Assembly (NCBI GenBank): GCA_963771505.1
Contig: CAVYTO010000006.1
Span: forward strand, 124,001 to 188,000
Origin: JAJPHW01 sp963771505
Lineage (GTDB): Bacteria > Acidobacteriota > Terriglobia > Terriglobales > Acidobacteriaceae
Length of the DNA: 64,000 nucleotides
Direction: 5' to 3'
Position 1 is the first letter of the stretch; each line of letters starts with the position of its first letter. Position numbers and translations under genes: made by a program. Shown here piece after piece: positions 16,602 through 25,629 of the stretch. The notes under the pieces were generated by a model. The model was not told the DNA's origin, did no database searches, and saw only the letters and a list, made by a program, of their open reading frames with translations.

Positions 16602-17132
16602 ATGAAAGCTTTCGCAAAGATGGTCGCTTTTTCGGCGACGTTAGCCGCTGTCGTCGGGATCGGACAAACTACTGCTGCGCCTGTCGTCCCTGACGCGATC
16701 AAAGCGCCGAGCGGCGATCAGGTGGTGCTGATGGCGCGTGGTTCAGGCGTGCAGATTTACACCTGCACCGCCGGAGCCGGCATCGCTGCAATTTGGGTGT
16801 TGAAAGAACCGCAGGCAGTTTTGTCGGAGGCGAAAGGCGCGGCGATCGGACGCCATTTAGCTGGTCCAACGTGGGAGCTCAAAGACGGTAGCTCCATCAC
16901 CGGAAAAGCGCAGGCGCATACCGATTCTCCGGATGCGGATGCGGTTCCGTGGCTGTTGGTGAATGTGACCGGTCACTCCGGCAGCGGTGCTCTTGATCGC
17001 GTCTCGGCGGTGCAGCGCATCAACACGAAGGGTGGCAAGGCACCTGCTACGGGTTGCGACGCCGCGCACCTAAACTCAGAGATCAAAGTGGATTATTCAG
17101 CGGATTATTATTTCTACGCGCCCGCGAAATAG
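16602..17132 (+). CDS. Secreted DUF3455 protein
   Basis: 176 aa from ATG 16602, which starts a signal peptide (MKAFAKMVAFSATLAAVVG...AAP). The mature part matches the DUF3455 pattern: VPDAIKAPSGDQVVLMARGSG, VQIYTCTA, a HLAGPTWELKDGSSITGK block, then VPWLLVNVTGHSGSGALDRV and a final Cys-containing tail ending in DYYFYAP. The family is periplasmic or extracellular and its function is unknown. The two cysteines (TCTA and GCDAAHL) could form a disulfide. An upstream ATG at 16572 would place non-signal residues first and is less likely. The thiolase gene begins 30 bp later. Confidence 0.85.
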   Translation: MKAFAKMVAFSATLAAVVGIGQTTAAPVVPDAIKAPSGDQVVLMARGSGVQIYTCTAGAGIAAIWVLKEPQAVLSEAKGAAIGRHLAGPTWELKDGSSITGKAQAHTDSPDADAVPWLLVNVTGHSGSGALDRVSAVQRINTKGGKAPATGCDAAHLNSEIKVDYSADYYFYAPAK

Positions 17133-17162
17133 TGCGAGTGTAGATTTGCGGTATAGGAGTTC

Positions 17163-18344
17163 ATGATGCGCGAAGTTGTGATTGTCTCTTCAGTCCGAAC
17201 ACCGGTGGGCCGGGCTTACAAAGGAACGCTGCGCGCGACGCGTCCGGATGAATTGGCGGCGGTCGCGATCAAAGGCGCGCTGGAGCGGGTACCGCAGATC
17301 GATCCTAAAGAAATCGAAGACGTGATTCTTGGCTGCGCCATGCCAGAAGCCGAACAGGGCATGAACGTAGCCCGAATTGCCTCTCTACGGGCGGGCTTGC
17401 CGGTGGAAACAGCAGCGCTCACCATCAATCGCTTTTGCGCGTCAGGATTGCAGGCGATTGCGCAAGCGGCGGAAAGAATTGGCAGCGGTGCGGCGGACGT
17501 AATTGTCGCGGGCGGCACAGAGTCGATGACGATGATTCCGATGGGCGGGCATAAGATCTCGCCGAATCCGTGGCTGGTCGACAATTATCCCGATGCGTAC
17601 TTGACTATGGGGCTGACGGCCGAGCGGTTGGCGCAGCGATTCGGAATCACGCGTGAAGCCGCGGATGAATTTTCTTATGGCAGCCATCAAAAAGCTCTGG
17701 CCGCCATTCAAGCGGGGAGGTTCGCTGACGAAACGGTTGCCGTGCCCGTGAGCTTTACCACTCCGAATGGCTCGAAGCCGAAGCGCCAGGAGATTTCTTT
17801 CGCGATTGACGAAGGGCCGCGCGCGGACACTTCGGTTGAGGCGTTGGCATCGCTGAAGCCGGCGTTTCACGCGAAAGGCACGGTGACGGCTGGAAATTCT
17901 TCGCAGATGTCGGACGGCGCAGCTGCCGCAGTCGTGATGTCTGCCGAACGGGCAAGGGCGCTGGGCATCAAGCCACTGGCGCGCTACGTCGCGTTCGCCA
18001 CTGCGGGATACAAGCCGGAAGAAATGGGATTGGGGCCGGTGTTTGCGATTCCTAAAGCGCTGAAGTTAGCCGGACTGAAACTCGCAGACATTGACGTGAT
18101 CGAACTCAACGAAGCGTTCGCGGCGCAATCGCTTGCGGTGATCAATGAAGCTGGACTCGATGCAGAGCGCGTGAATCCGAATGGCGGAGCGATAGCGCTA
18201 GGGCATCCGCTGGGATGCACCGGCGCGAAGCTGACGGCGTCGATCATCCGCGAAATGAAACGACGGAAAGCGAAGTACGGCATGGTGACCATGTGCGTCG
18301 GCGGCGGTATGGGCGCTGCGGGGATATTTGAGAATCTGAGTTGA
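17163..18344 (+). CDS. Acetyl-CoA acyltransferase (thiolase)
   Basis: Thiolase superfamily, 393 aa. The nucleophilic cysteine is in NRFCASGLQAIAQAAE (Cys ~92). The substrate-binding and catalytic blocks NEAFAAQSLAVINEAG, GGAIALGHPLGCTGAK (catalytic His) and the C-terminal MCVGGGMGAAGIFE (second Cys) are intact. It catalyses thiolytic cleavage of 3-ketoacyl-CoA, or the reverse acetoacetyl-CoA condensation; the sequence alone does not decide between degradative (FadA-like) and biosynthetic (AtoB-like) roles. No hydratase/dehydrogenase gene is adjacent. With the acyl-CoA dehydrogenase and ETF genes elsewhere in the window, a beta-oxidation role is reasonable. Starts ATG-ATG at 17163/17166. Confidence 0.93.
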   Translation: MMREVVIVSSVRTPVGRAYKGTLRATRPDELAAVAIKGALERVPQIDPKEIEDVILGCAMPEAEQGMNVARIASLRAGLPVETAALTINRFCASGLQAIAQAAERIGSGAADVIVAGGTESMTMIPMGGHKISPNPWLVDNYPDAYLTMGLTAERLAQRFGITREAADEFSYGSHQKALAAIQAGRFADETVAVPVSFTTPNGSKPKRQEISFAIDEGPRADTSVEALASLKPAFHAKGTVTAGNSSQMSDGAAAAVVMSAERARALGIKPLARYVAFATAGYKPEEMGLGPVFAIPKALKLAGLKLADIDVIELNEAFAAQSLAVINEAGLDAERVNPNGGAIALGHPLGCTGAKLTASIIREMKRRKAKYGMVTMCVGGGMGAAGIFENLS

Positions 18345-18636
18345 TTAATCGTGCGGACAGCGGGTGTACCTTGTTCGCGGCCGCGACCCTAAGCAAACCG
18401 AGCCTTTTTTGCGAAGAAATTGAGCACTGAGAGCATCACATTTGCTTCGAAAAAGAAATAACTGGAAACCATGCCATTCGCCAATCAGAAAATCGCTGAA
18501 GTAGAGGGATGTATAGGGCAAAGTGGATAGTCAGTACACTTGCAAAAACCGACCAAAATCTTCCAACCTTTCCAAAGCGTATCAGCCTGAGGTAACACTG
18601 ACCGATTCACGGCTGCGTCCTTCCCGTTGACCTTCG

Positions 18637-19749
18637 TCAGCTCTTCCATTTCAACGTGACCGGCCCTGACATCGGATGCTGCATCTCTGCGCCTGTGCTT
18701 TGAGCTTCCAGACGTGCGGCCTTCAGTTGAAAATACCACTTGGCGGGGCGGTCGGCATCGTCGATCAGCATCAGGTGCGGATTGTGCTTCAACCCCTCGG
18801 ACTGATCTTCCATGGTTTGGCGGTCCTGCTCGACGAATTTTGCAAAAACGAACCTCAGCATCTCGGGCGCGAACGGAACCCAGCGAAATAAATTCCAGCA
18901 TGCCACCACGTCAATGCGGCTGTGGCTGCGGGTGATGGGAGTCACCGTCGTCAGTGAAGAGAACCAATACTTCCCTGCTCGAATCGTTTCGAGACGCAGG
19001 TTCGGCAAAACGAAATCGATGGTAGTCGTGATCGAGTCGGCGTCGGCATAAAGACGCAGAAGTTTGTAGGGCGCGCTGTTGGAACTGGGCGTGTGCGCGC
19101 TCATGCGGAATCCGTTGGGGATCGGCTCGAAGTGCTTCTGTTTTTCGTGAATGCTCGCCTGCGTACGCCACCACCAGGCTTGATGGACGAAAGGCCCATG
19201 CGCCGGATCCATGAGGCCGATAATTCCGTGATCGACGCTGCAGGGAAGCTCGGCCGTGAGGTGCGCGATCTTATATTTGTCGCCGAAGATCGGAACTCGC
19301 GGGGTTGCAATCGGCGGAGTTGCGGCTTTGCTGAATCCTGCTCCGGCGGGGCCAGGTTCGGGGACGAACACCCACACAAAATCGTCATGCTCTTCGCAGG
19401 CGTAGCTGCCTGCGTAAATGCGATCGACTTTCAACGTCTGATCGGCGGTTAGAGAAGGGATAAGTTGGCATTGGCCGGTGTGGGCGGCGAACTTCCATCC
19501 GTGGTAACTGCACTCGACGTTTTTGCCGTCGAAACGTCCGCATGAAAGCGGCATGCCTCGATGCGGACAAGCGTCGCGCAACGCGAACGCTTTGCGTTGC
19601 TGATCGCGTCCGAGGACGAGAGGAACTTCCAGCAGCATGGCTTTGTGCAGGCGGTTGCGCGTGAGTTGCGCGCTGGGTAGTGCGCGATACCAGAATCCGA
19701 ATAACATTAGGGAATCTGGGGTTTGGCGGTCGGGAGCGGTGTCACTCAT
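18637..19749 (-). CDS. Rieske-type aromatic ring-hydroxylating oxygenase
   Basis: 370 aa with the two-domain layout of Rieske non-heme iron oxygenases. The [2Fe-2S] ligands are Cys61 and His63 (CPHRG) and Cys80 and His83 (ECSYHGWKF). The mononuclear iron triad is visible as DPAHGPFVH (Asp181, His184, His189). It would insert oxygen into an aromatic or other cyclic substrate or demethylate it, using electrons from a separate reductase that is not in the window. The catalytic-domain C-terminus (residues 200-370) is divergent, so substrate cannot be assigned. It stands alone on the minus strand. The ~290 bp downstream contain only a possible 27-codon minus-strand ORF. Confidence 0.88.
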   Translation of the reverse strand: MSDTAPDRQTPDSLMLFGFWYRALPSAQLTRNRLHKAMLLEVPLVLGRDQQRKAFALRDACPHRGMPLSCGRFDGKNVECSYHGWKFAAHTGQCQLIPSLTADQTLKVDRIYAGSYACEEHDDFVWVFVPEPGPAGAGFSKAATPPIATPRVPIFGDKYKIAHLTAELPCSVDHGIIGLMDPAHGPFVHQAWWWRTQASIHEKQKHFEPIPNGFRMSAHTPSSNSAPYKLLRLYADADSITTTIDFVLPNLRLETIRAGKYWFSSLTTVTPITRSHSRIDVVACWNLFRWVPFAPEMLRFVFAKFVEQDRQTMEDQSEGLKHNPHLMLIDDADRPAKWYFQLKAARLEAQSTGAEMQHPMSGPVTLKWKS

Positions 19750-19811
19750 CGGACATAGAGAAGGGTACTACATGGCGGAGACGGGCGGACCAACTCACCT
19801 TCCGAAACCCC

Positions 19812-19860
19812 AGGTCCCTCCACTGCGCTCGCTAACGCTTCGCTTCGGTCGGGATGACAG
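19812..19860 (+). repeat. Dispersed palindromic element, copy 2
   Basis: Starts AGGTCCCTCCACTGCGCTCG and ends TTCGGTCGGGATGACA. It shares the AGGTCC start and GGATGACA end with the copy at 8834-8897, but its central part is shorter. It lies in the gap between the Rieske gene and the end of amt. Confidence 0.5.
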
Positions 19861-19881
19861 AGATGTTGGTCTGCTGATTAA

Positions 19882-21507
19882 CTATCTCGCGGCTTCGCTC
19901 ATGGCTGGGGCGAGCGGGCCGGGCTTCAGCACTGTTGCCGGCAAGCGTTCTCCGCTGCCGTGCGGGACGACCGTCAGCGGCGTGGTTTGCGGAGAGATTA
20001 GATATTCTGGATAAGCTGCCGCACCGTGCTCCCACAAATCAAGTCCGCCCAACTCCGCCTCGGGCGATACCCGCAAGAGATCGGCCGCATGCAGCGAGTA
20101 CATCACGCCCATGGCGACGGCAAAGGTGCCGCTGGTAACGATCACACTGCCTGCGAACTGGGCGAACATGAGCTGCAATCCTCCGCCGTAGAATAAGCCT
20201 TTCAGCGCGACGGAATTATCGGGAGAGATCGGCCCAGATGCACCGTATTTCCCGCAGGCGAACAAACCGAGAGACAGCGTTCCCCAAATTCCGCAGATGC
20301 CATGCACGGGCACCGCGCCGATCGGATCGTCGATGCGCAAATATTCAAGCAATTCGACTCCAGCAACAACTATCAGGCCTGCTACGCCGCCGAGCATCAG
20401 CGAACCGAATGGCGACACCCAGTAGCAAGGGCAAGTGATGGCGACCAATCCTGCGAGAAAGCCGTTGAGGGTCGAAGCCATGTCCCATTTTTTGGTGAGC
20501 ACGTACGCGTAGGCCATGGCGGTCAAACCGGCGGCGCAAGCGGCGAGGGTGGTGTTGGTCGCCACGCGGCCAACGCCTTCGAAATCCATTGCAGAAAGAG
20601 TGCTGCCGGGATTGAATCCGTACCAGCCGAACCAAAGCAGCAAGCCGCCGCTGGCGGCAATGGTCAGGTCGTGAGGGACGGTGGGTCCGCCGCCGTCTCG
20701 TTTAAAACGTCGGCCAAGTCGCGGACCTAAAACGATCGCGCCCGCCAACGCGACCGCGCCGCCAATCGTGTGGACGACGGTCGATCCCGCAAAATCATGA
20801 AATCCGGTGCCGAGCGATGCGAGAAAATGCCCTTCGCTGCCCATCAGTGCGAGGAAACCGTCCGGGCCCCAGGCCCAGTGCCCGATGATGGGATAGATGA
20901 TTCCCGAAACCGCAATGCTGTAAAGCAGGTCGCCGACGAACCGAGTGCGACCGATCATCGAACCGGATGTGATCGTTGAGCAGGTATCGGCGAACGCGAA
21001 TTGAAACAGCCAAAATGCCAGGAACGAAACGCCGGTGCCTTCATAGGTCGCGGGGATGTTCTGCAAAAAGAACCAGTGGTATCCGATGAAGCCGTTGCCG
21101 TGCCCGAACATGAACGCAAAACCGAAGGCGTAGAACAGAATTCCGCAGAAGCAGGTGTCGACCACACATTCCATCAGCACATTCACGGTTTCGCGCGCGC
21201 GGCAAAATCCTGCCTCGAGCATGGTGAATCCCACCTGCATGCCGAATACCAGGAATGCGGCGATCAGAGTCCAAATCGTGTTGATGGGATTAACGATGTC
21301 GGCAGCCTTCACCGGTGCGTCTGAGGCGTAAACCCGGGCAAAGAAAACCCCGGAGATTGCCGTAATGGCGAGAAACAGCACAGCGACGCCAATGGCCTTC
21401 CCCGCCAGCAGCAGCCAGGCGTAACGTCGCCATTCGGCATCTTGTAGGCGATGTACCAGGCGCGAGAGTTTGCTGGGAGACTTGTCAGCGGTTGCTGTCT
21501 TCGTCAT
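19882..21507 (-). CDS. amt: Ammonium transporter (Amt family)
   Basis: Amt/MEP/Rh-type channel of 541 aa. The family signature DFAGSTVVHTIGGAVAL contains the first pore histidine; VPVHGICGIWGTLSLGLF contains the second. ADTCSTITSGSMIGR and FGHGNGFIGYHWFF are typical of the pore vestibule. ATG 21507 is preceded by GGAGC. There is an N-terminal extension of about 80 residues with its own hydrophobic segment (WLLLAGKAIGVAVLFLAITA) before the conserved first helix (VNPINTIWTLIAAFLVFGM); it may be an extra membrane span or a signal peptide. Usually amt is followed by glnK; no PII gene is here. The encoded protein would import ammonium across the inner membrane. Confidence 0.93.
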   Translation of the reverse strand: MTKTATADKSPSKLSRLVHRLQDAEWRRYAWLLLAGKAIGVAVLFLAITAISGVFFARVYASDAPVKAADIVNPINTIWTLIAAFLVFGMQVGFTMLEAGFCRARETVNVLMECVVDTCFCGILFYAFGFAFMFGHGNGFIGYHWFFLQNIPATYEGTGVSFLAFWLFQFAFADTCSTITSGSMIGRTRFVGDLLYSIAVSGIIYPIIGHWAWGPDGFLALMGSEGHFLASLGTGFHDFAGSTVVHTIGGAVALAGAIVLGPRLGRRFKRDGGGPTVPHDLTIAASGGLLLWFGWYGFNPGSTLSAMDFEGVGRVATNTTLAACAAGLTAMAYAYVLTKKWDMASTLNGFLAGLVAITCPCYWVSPFGSLMLGGVAGLIVVAGVELLEYLRIDDPIGAVPVHGICGIWGTLSLGLFACGKYGASGPISPDNSVALKGLFYGGGLQLMFAQFAGSVIVTSGTFAVAMGVMYSLHAADLLRVSPEAELGGLDLWEHGAAAYPEYLISPQTTPLTVVPHGSGERLPATVLKPGPLAPAMSEAAR

Positions 21508-21912
21508 AGGAGCTGCTCCGAAAGTGAACTGGAGCGGAAGCGGCTGGGTTTTGAAATTTCGTGGGCGATCGTTTCTTGACCCAGCCGCCCCGCATAAACC
21601 CGTTATCGATCCACAATCACGTCCGGCAACGGGTCGCGGATCCTGAAACGCAACGGGCAAGTGCAAAATCTATGGGAGCGAGACCGCGCCGTCCAATTCA
21701 AAGTTTCTTTCTAGGCTATCGAAAAAAGTATTGGCGGATGCTTAGGAAAATCGCCATCCTGATTACCTGTTACTCCAAAGAGTGCCGCGCGGGGCAACTC
21801 GATATAAGCAGCTGGAAACACAAGCGTTGACCGTTGCACCCGAAGGGTCATTGGCCGTTCGGTCAATTGATCAACTCGTTTTCGCGACCCTATAATCGTC
21901 CTTTCCGCCAAT
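21508..21912. other. Divergent intergenic region, amt / lytic transglycosylase
   Basis: Just over 400 bp with no convincing gene. The right end carries a promoter for the next plus-strand gene (see 21867). The amt promoter must lie in the left part, but I see no clear -10/-35 or nitrogen-regulator site there. Confidence 0.5.
21867..21896 (+). promoter_or_regulatory. Sigma-70-type promoter of lytic transglycosylase gene
   Basis: TTGATC at 21867-21872 and a perfect TATAAT at 21891-21896 are separated by 18 bp. The expected transcription start near 21903 leaves only about 10 bases before the ATG at 21913, so the mRNA would have a very short leader. Confidence 0.6.
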
Positions 21913-22743
21913 ATGCACTTGCCAAGACACTTAGGTATAACGGCATTCTGGCTGTTGTTGATCGTCCGCGTGTGGGCGGCTGATCCCTCCACGGCGAAGA
22001 CGGCGATCACCGCAAGCCTTGACGACAGCGGTCACCGCATCTATGTGAACGATTTGCTCGTGCTACCGGAAGCGCATGCGGATGCTCCGACTCGCTCGAA
22101 CAACCTCGCGTATTGGAGCGCGAAAGACAAAGGTTGGAAGCAGGTTCCGCAAGCGAACATGCGCGCGGCGCGAACGGCCGCTGCCGAAGTCAACCACTAC
22201 CTTGATCGGCGCTACCTGGGGAATGATTTCACGCAGCTGCAGAATGGCCAGAGCACTTTCAGCCAGCAGGATGTAGATGCAGCCATAGAGAAATCGGCGG
22301 CGCGTCACAATGTGGATCCGAATCTGGTTCGCGCGGTAGTAAAGGTGGAATCAAACTTCAACCCCAACGCAGTTTCCCGCAAAGGCGCGATGGGATTGAT
22401 GCAGCTCATGCCGCAGACTGCGCGTTCTTTGAACGTGGCTAACCCGTTTGATCCGCAACAGAATATTGACGCGGGTGTACGCCAGCTCAAGCAATTGATG
22501 GAAAATTACGGCGGCGATGTACGCCTGACGCTGGCTGCCTATAATGCGGGCCCTGGCGCAGTCGCCCGCAGCGCGGGTGTCCCACACTTTGCGGAAACTC
22601 GAAACTACGTGAAACGGATCACCGATCTTTACAACGGCGGCGTAGTCAGCACATCTTCTCGCTTTCTTACCGGCCCCTTCAAACAGCCGGTCCAAGTCGA
22701 ACGCGACTCTCGCGGCGTGCTTTACATCAGCAACACCGACTAA
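21913..22743 (+). CDS. Lytic transglycosylase, SLT domain
   Basis: 276 aa with a signal peptide (MHLPRHLGITAFWLLLIVRVWA). The C-terminal SLT domain (residues ~130-235) has VDPNLVRAVVKVESNFNP with the catalytic Glu, SRKGAMGLMQLMPQTA, NIDAGVRQLKQLM and LAAYNAGPGAV, all diagnostic. It would cleave the MurNAc-GlcNAc bond of peptidoglycan with formation of 1,6-anhydro-MurNAc in the periplasm. The N-terminal ~100 residues resemble a small beta-hairpin domain with no assignable function. It is followed by an N-acetylmuramoyl-L-alanine amidase on the same strand (131 bp gap), giving a small cell-wall-remodelling cluster. Confidence 0.92.
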   Translation: MHLPRHLGITAFWLLLIVRVWAADPSTAKTAITASLDDSGHRIYVNDLLVLPEAHADAPTRSNNLAYWSAKDKGWKQVPQANMRAARTAAAEVNHYLDRRYLGNDFTQLQNGQSTFSQQDVDAAIEKSAARHNVDPNLVRAVVKVESNFNPNAVSRKGAMGLMQLMPQTARSLNVANPFDPQQNIDAGVRQLKQLMENYGGDVRLTLAAYNAGPGAVARSAGVPHFAETRNYVKRITDLYNGGVVSTSSRFLTGPFKQPVQVERDSRGVLYISNTD

Positions 22744-22874
22744 CCCCCCACTTGTATCCCCACCTAGAACCTAGTTTGTAGCTAGCGCAAACTCGCGCCA
22801 GCGTGTGTAGTTAAGGGTAGGTTGCCGGGCTGCGTCGTAAGCGTATTGCGGCGGCCGGTGGAATCCTGAATACA

Positions 22875-25070
22875 TTGAGAACGAAGTCGAATCAAGGCCA
22901 GCGCGGGGTGCGGTGGGTCGCGGCAATATTTTGTGTCGCGCTCGCGTCCGTGCCTTTGTACGCCCGGCACAAGTCCGACACCTGGGCGCGCACACAGTTT
23001 GCCAAGGCTGCAACGATGCAGGAAGCTCTCGGCGGACGCCCTGTAGCTGACCGCTCCCGCAAGGAATACGAGCATGTGATTGAGGCCTACCGCCGCGTCT
23101 ATTTTGGAGCTCCCGCGTCGAGCAAAGCGGAGCCGAGCGTGGTGGCATGCGCCGAACTGATGGTTGAGATGGGGCGACGGTTCAACGACGCGAAGGTGCT
23201 GAATCTCGCGATCACGAAATATGAGTTCCTGCGCCGCGAATATCCCGGCAGCAAATACCGCTTTCAGGCGCTGTTTACTATTGGTGAGATTTATAAGGAC
23301 GACCTGAACAATCCAGAGAAGGCGCGCGCAACCTTTGAGGATTTTGTGGAACGCTACCCTCGAAACCATCTCGCCGACGATGCCAAAAAAACGCTGGCCG
23401 AATTGCAGAAGCCGGTGAAACCGAAGAACCGGGTCGAGGAAACGTCGTCGAAAAGAGCTGGCGACAGCGTGACCGCTAATCCTGATTCCGCAGACCGCGG
23501 CACGGGTGAAGCTAAAGAGTCGAAGATGCCCCGGGTCACCGGCATCCGCCATTGGTCGAATCCCGACTACACGCGCGTCGCGATTGACCTTGAGCAGGAA
23601 GTAAAGTTTCAATCATCGCGCATCGCATCCCCCGACCGTATCTTCTTCGACCTGCGCAACACCCGCTTGGCGTCCACGCTGGTGGGCAAGACTTTTGACG
23701 GGGACGACGGGCTGCTGCAAAAGATCCGCGTTGCAGAATCCAAGCCCGGACAAACACGAATCGTTCTCGAAGTCGGAGAGCTTTCTGACTATCACGCGTT
23801 CCAGCTTTCGAACCCGCCGCGGCTGATGATCGATATTCACGGTAAGTCACTGAGCGCGGCGCAGCGGAAAAAAGAAATCTCCACGGCAGACGCGGACGAC
23901 GAACGTTCTGAACACGATATCGAGCCCACGCCATTCACTGACTTACAGCAGAAATCCGCAGAAACCAAGGAACCCACTGAACATCGTACGGGGGCCAAAC
24001 AGACGCCGTTCAAGGTCGAGAACGCGGCGGACATCAAGGCGGACATCAAGAAGGTCATCGTGGATGACACGGATGACACTTCAAAACAATCTTCGCCTGA
24101 GATTTCGAAGGTCGTAGCGCTCAAGCCGGTCAAGAAACTGCCGGCAGCGACATCAACAGCCGACTTGCCGGCAAATGTCGTAGCTTCAGTTGAATCTCCA
24201 GCTAAGACCGATGGTTCCGAGGAGGCGGCAATCATTGCGCCAACGCGCGAAATCCGTGGCGCAAAGACGGCGGTCAAGCTTCCGGCTGGGCTGGACATCC
24301 ACGAAGCGCAGCCGCGCTCTGATGGAGACAGGTCGCTGATTCGGGCGCTTGGTTTGAAGATCGGCAAAATTGTGATTGACCCCGGACATGGTGGACATGA
24401 CGCCGGAACCATCGGCCCTAAGGGACTGCAAGAGAAAGAACTTGTACTCGACGTCAGTCGTAGGTTGGGGAAATTGCTAGAAAATCGCATGGGGTCGGAA
24501 GTGGTCTACACGCGTCACGACGACACGTTCATTCCATTGGAGACGCGCACGGCCATTGCCAATCAAGAGCAGGCGGATTTGTTCGTATCCGTCCACGCCA
24601 ACTCTAGCCATGATCCCGATGCGCGCGGAGTCGAAACTTATTATTTGAACTTCACTTCTTCGCCGGAAGCCCTCGAAGTCGCCGCCCGGGAAAATGCGGT
24701 GTCAGAGAAATCGATCCATGAACTGCAAGACCTGGTAAAGAAAATTGCGCTGCGGGAAAAAATCGAAGAATCGCACGAGTTTGCCGGCGACGTCGAAGCC
24801 GCGATGCACAACGGACTTTCGGTCAGGAACCCCGGCCTGCGCGATCGTGGAGTTAAGAAAGCGCCGTTCATCGTGCTCATCGGCGCAAACATGCCGTCCA
24901 TATTGGCGGAGATTTCGTTTGTCAGCAATCCTGATGATGAGCGCCGCTTACGCACAGCCGAGTATCGCCAGAAGATTGCCGAGTCGCTCTATCAGGGCAT
25001 CGCCAAGTATGTGGGCGGCCTGAGCGGAGTGAAAGTTGCGAGCCGCATGACCAAAACCAGCCAGCCCTGA
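22875..25070 (+). CDS. N-acetylmuramoyl-L-alanine amidase, TPR-AMIN-Amidase_3
   Basis: 731 aa, starting at TTG 22875 with a signal peptide (VAAIFCVALASVPLYA). Order: a TPR-like helical region (residues ~35-170, KYEFLRREYPGSKYRFQAL type repeats), an AMIN domain (~215-325, starting VTGIRHWSNPDYTRVAIDL) that targets the septal wall, a long low-complexity linker, and Amidase_3 (~495-715). The catalytic zinc motifs are VIDPGHGGHDAGTIGPKG, EKELVLDVS, DLFVSVHANSS and the final Glu of ILAEISFVSNPDDE. The enzyme removes stem peptides from MurNAc during daughter-cell separation. The TPR front end is unusual compared with proteobacterial AmiC and suggests a protein partner. Confidence 0.93.
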   Translation: MRTKSNQGQRGVRWVAAIFCVALASVPLYARHKSDTWARTQFAKAATMQEALGGRPVADRSRKEYEHVIEAYRRVYFGAPASSKAEPSVVACAELMVEMGRRFNDAKVLNLAITKYEFLRREYPGSKYRFQALFTIGEIYKDDLNNPEKARATFEDFVERYPRNHLADDAKKTLAELQKPVKPKNRVEETSSKRAGDSVTANPDSADRGTGEAKESKMPRVTGIRHWSNPDYTRVAIDLEQEVKFQSSRIASPDRIFFDLRNTRLASTLVGKTFDGDDGLLQKIRVAESKPGQTRIVLEVGELSDYHAFQLSNPPRLMIDIHGKSLSAAQRKKEISTADADDERSEHDIEPTPFTDLQQKSAETKEPTEHRTGAKQTPFKVENAADIKADIKKVIVDDTDDTSKQSSPEISKVVALKPVKKLPAATSTADLPANVVASVESPAKTDGSEEAAIIAPTREIRGAKTAVKLPAGLDIHEAQPRSDGDRSLIRALGLKIGKIVIDPGHGGHDAGTIGPKGLQEKELVLDVSRRLGKLLENRMGSEVVYTRHDDTFIPLETRTAIANQEQADLFVSVHANSSHDPDARGVETYYLNFTSSPEALEVAARENAVSEKSIHELQDLVKKIALREKIEESHEFAGDVEAAMHNGLSVRNPGLRDRGVKKAPFIVLIGANMPSILAEISFVSNPDDERRLRTAEYRQKIAESLYQGIAKYVGGLSGVKVASRMTKTSQP

Positions 25071-25073
25071 GAT

Positions 25074-25454
25074 CTAGCTTCTCCCCCTAAAGCGAATAAT
25101 TTCGCGGCGGTCTCTTTTCGACGGGCGACCTTCGGGCAGCGCTTCGAACTGCTGCATTGCTTTGCGTTCCGCCGCAACTTTTTCCCGGGCCTCGCGGCTC
25201 GATTCCGATTCGCGATAGAGGGTTTGCGCCACAGCGGCGGGGCCGCGTACATCGCTGAGTGCCAGGACTTCAACTTCGAAATCTCCGCCGTCGTTTGTGA
25301 TGCGAAGCAAGTCGCCAACGCGAACCTCTCTCGCTGGTTTGGCCACTTGTCCGTTCGAAAGAATCCGTCCTATCTCGCAAGAGCGTTTCGCCAGCGTTCG
25401 AGTCTTGAAGAACCGCGCGGCCCACAGCCAACTATCCATTCGCACATTGGTCAT
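25074..25454 (-). CDS. hslR: S4-domain RNA-binding protein (Hsp15-like)
   Basis: 126 aa. The S4 domain occupies the first ~65 residues (MDSWLWAARFFKTRTLAKRSC, GRILSNGQVAKPAREVRVGD), followed by a charged helical tail rich in Arg, Lys and Glu. In E. coli, Hsp15 binds free 50S subunits carrying stalled nascent chains; related RqcP proteins act in ribosome quality control. Either is possible here. It is convergent with the amidase gene, with only 3 bp between stops. Confidence 0.85.
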   Translation of the reverse strand: MTNVRMDSWLWAARFFKTRTLAKRSCEIGRILSNGQVAKPAREVRVGDLLRITNDGGDFEVEVLALSDVRGPAAVAQTLYRESESSREAREKVAAERKAMQQFEALPEGRPSKRDRREIIRFRGRS

Positions 25455-25629
25455 AGCTTATTTTGCTACCAAAAAGCGCCGCACGGACGAATCGAGCATT
25501 TTGTGGCAAAACACCGCTATTGAAACGTATCAATAAACATGATATTCACTGTTGGGCGGAACGGCCTATGCCTCTCCGCGCGGGGTAATTCGAAGTATAG
25601 AATTTGAAATTATTTGGAAAGAGGCTGTC

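Noticed and set aside
22782..23612. 276-codon minus-strand frame opposite the amidase
   Set aside because: Antisense to the TPR/AMIN part of the amidase gene; residue composition is atypical and no domain is visible.
23837..24490. Minus-strand frame with Ser-rich protein opposite the amidase linker
   Set aside because: A Ser/Pro/Ala-rich shadow of the low-complexity amidase linker.
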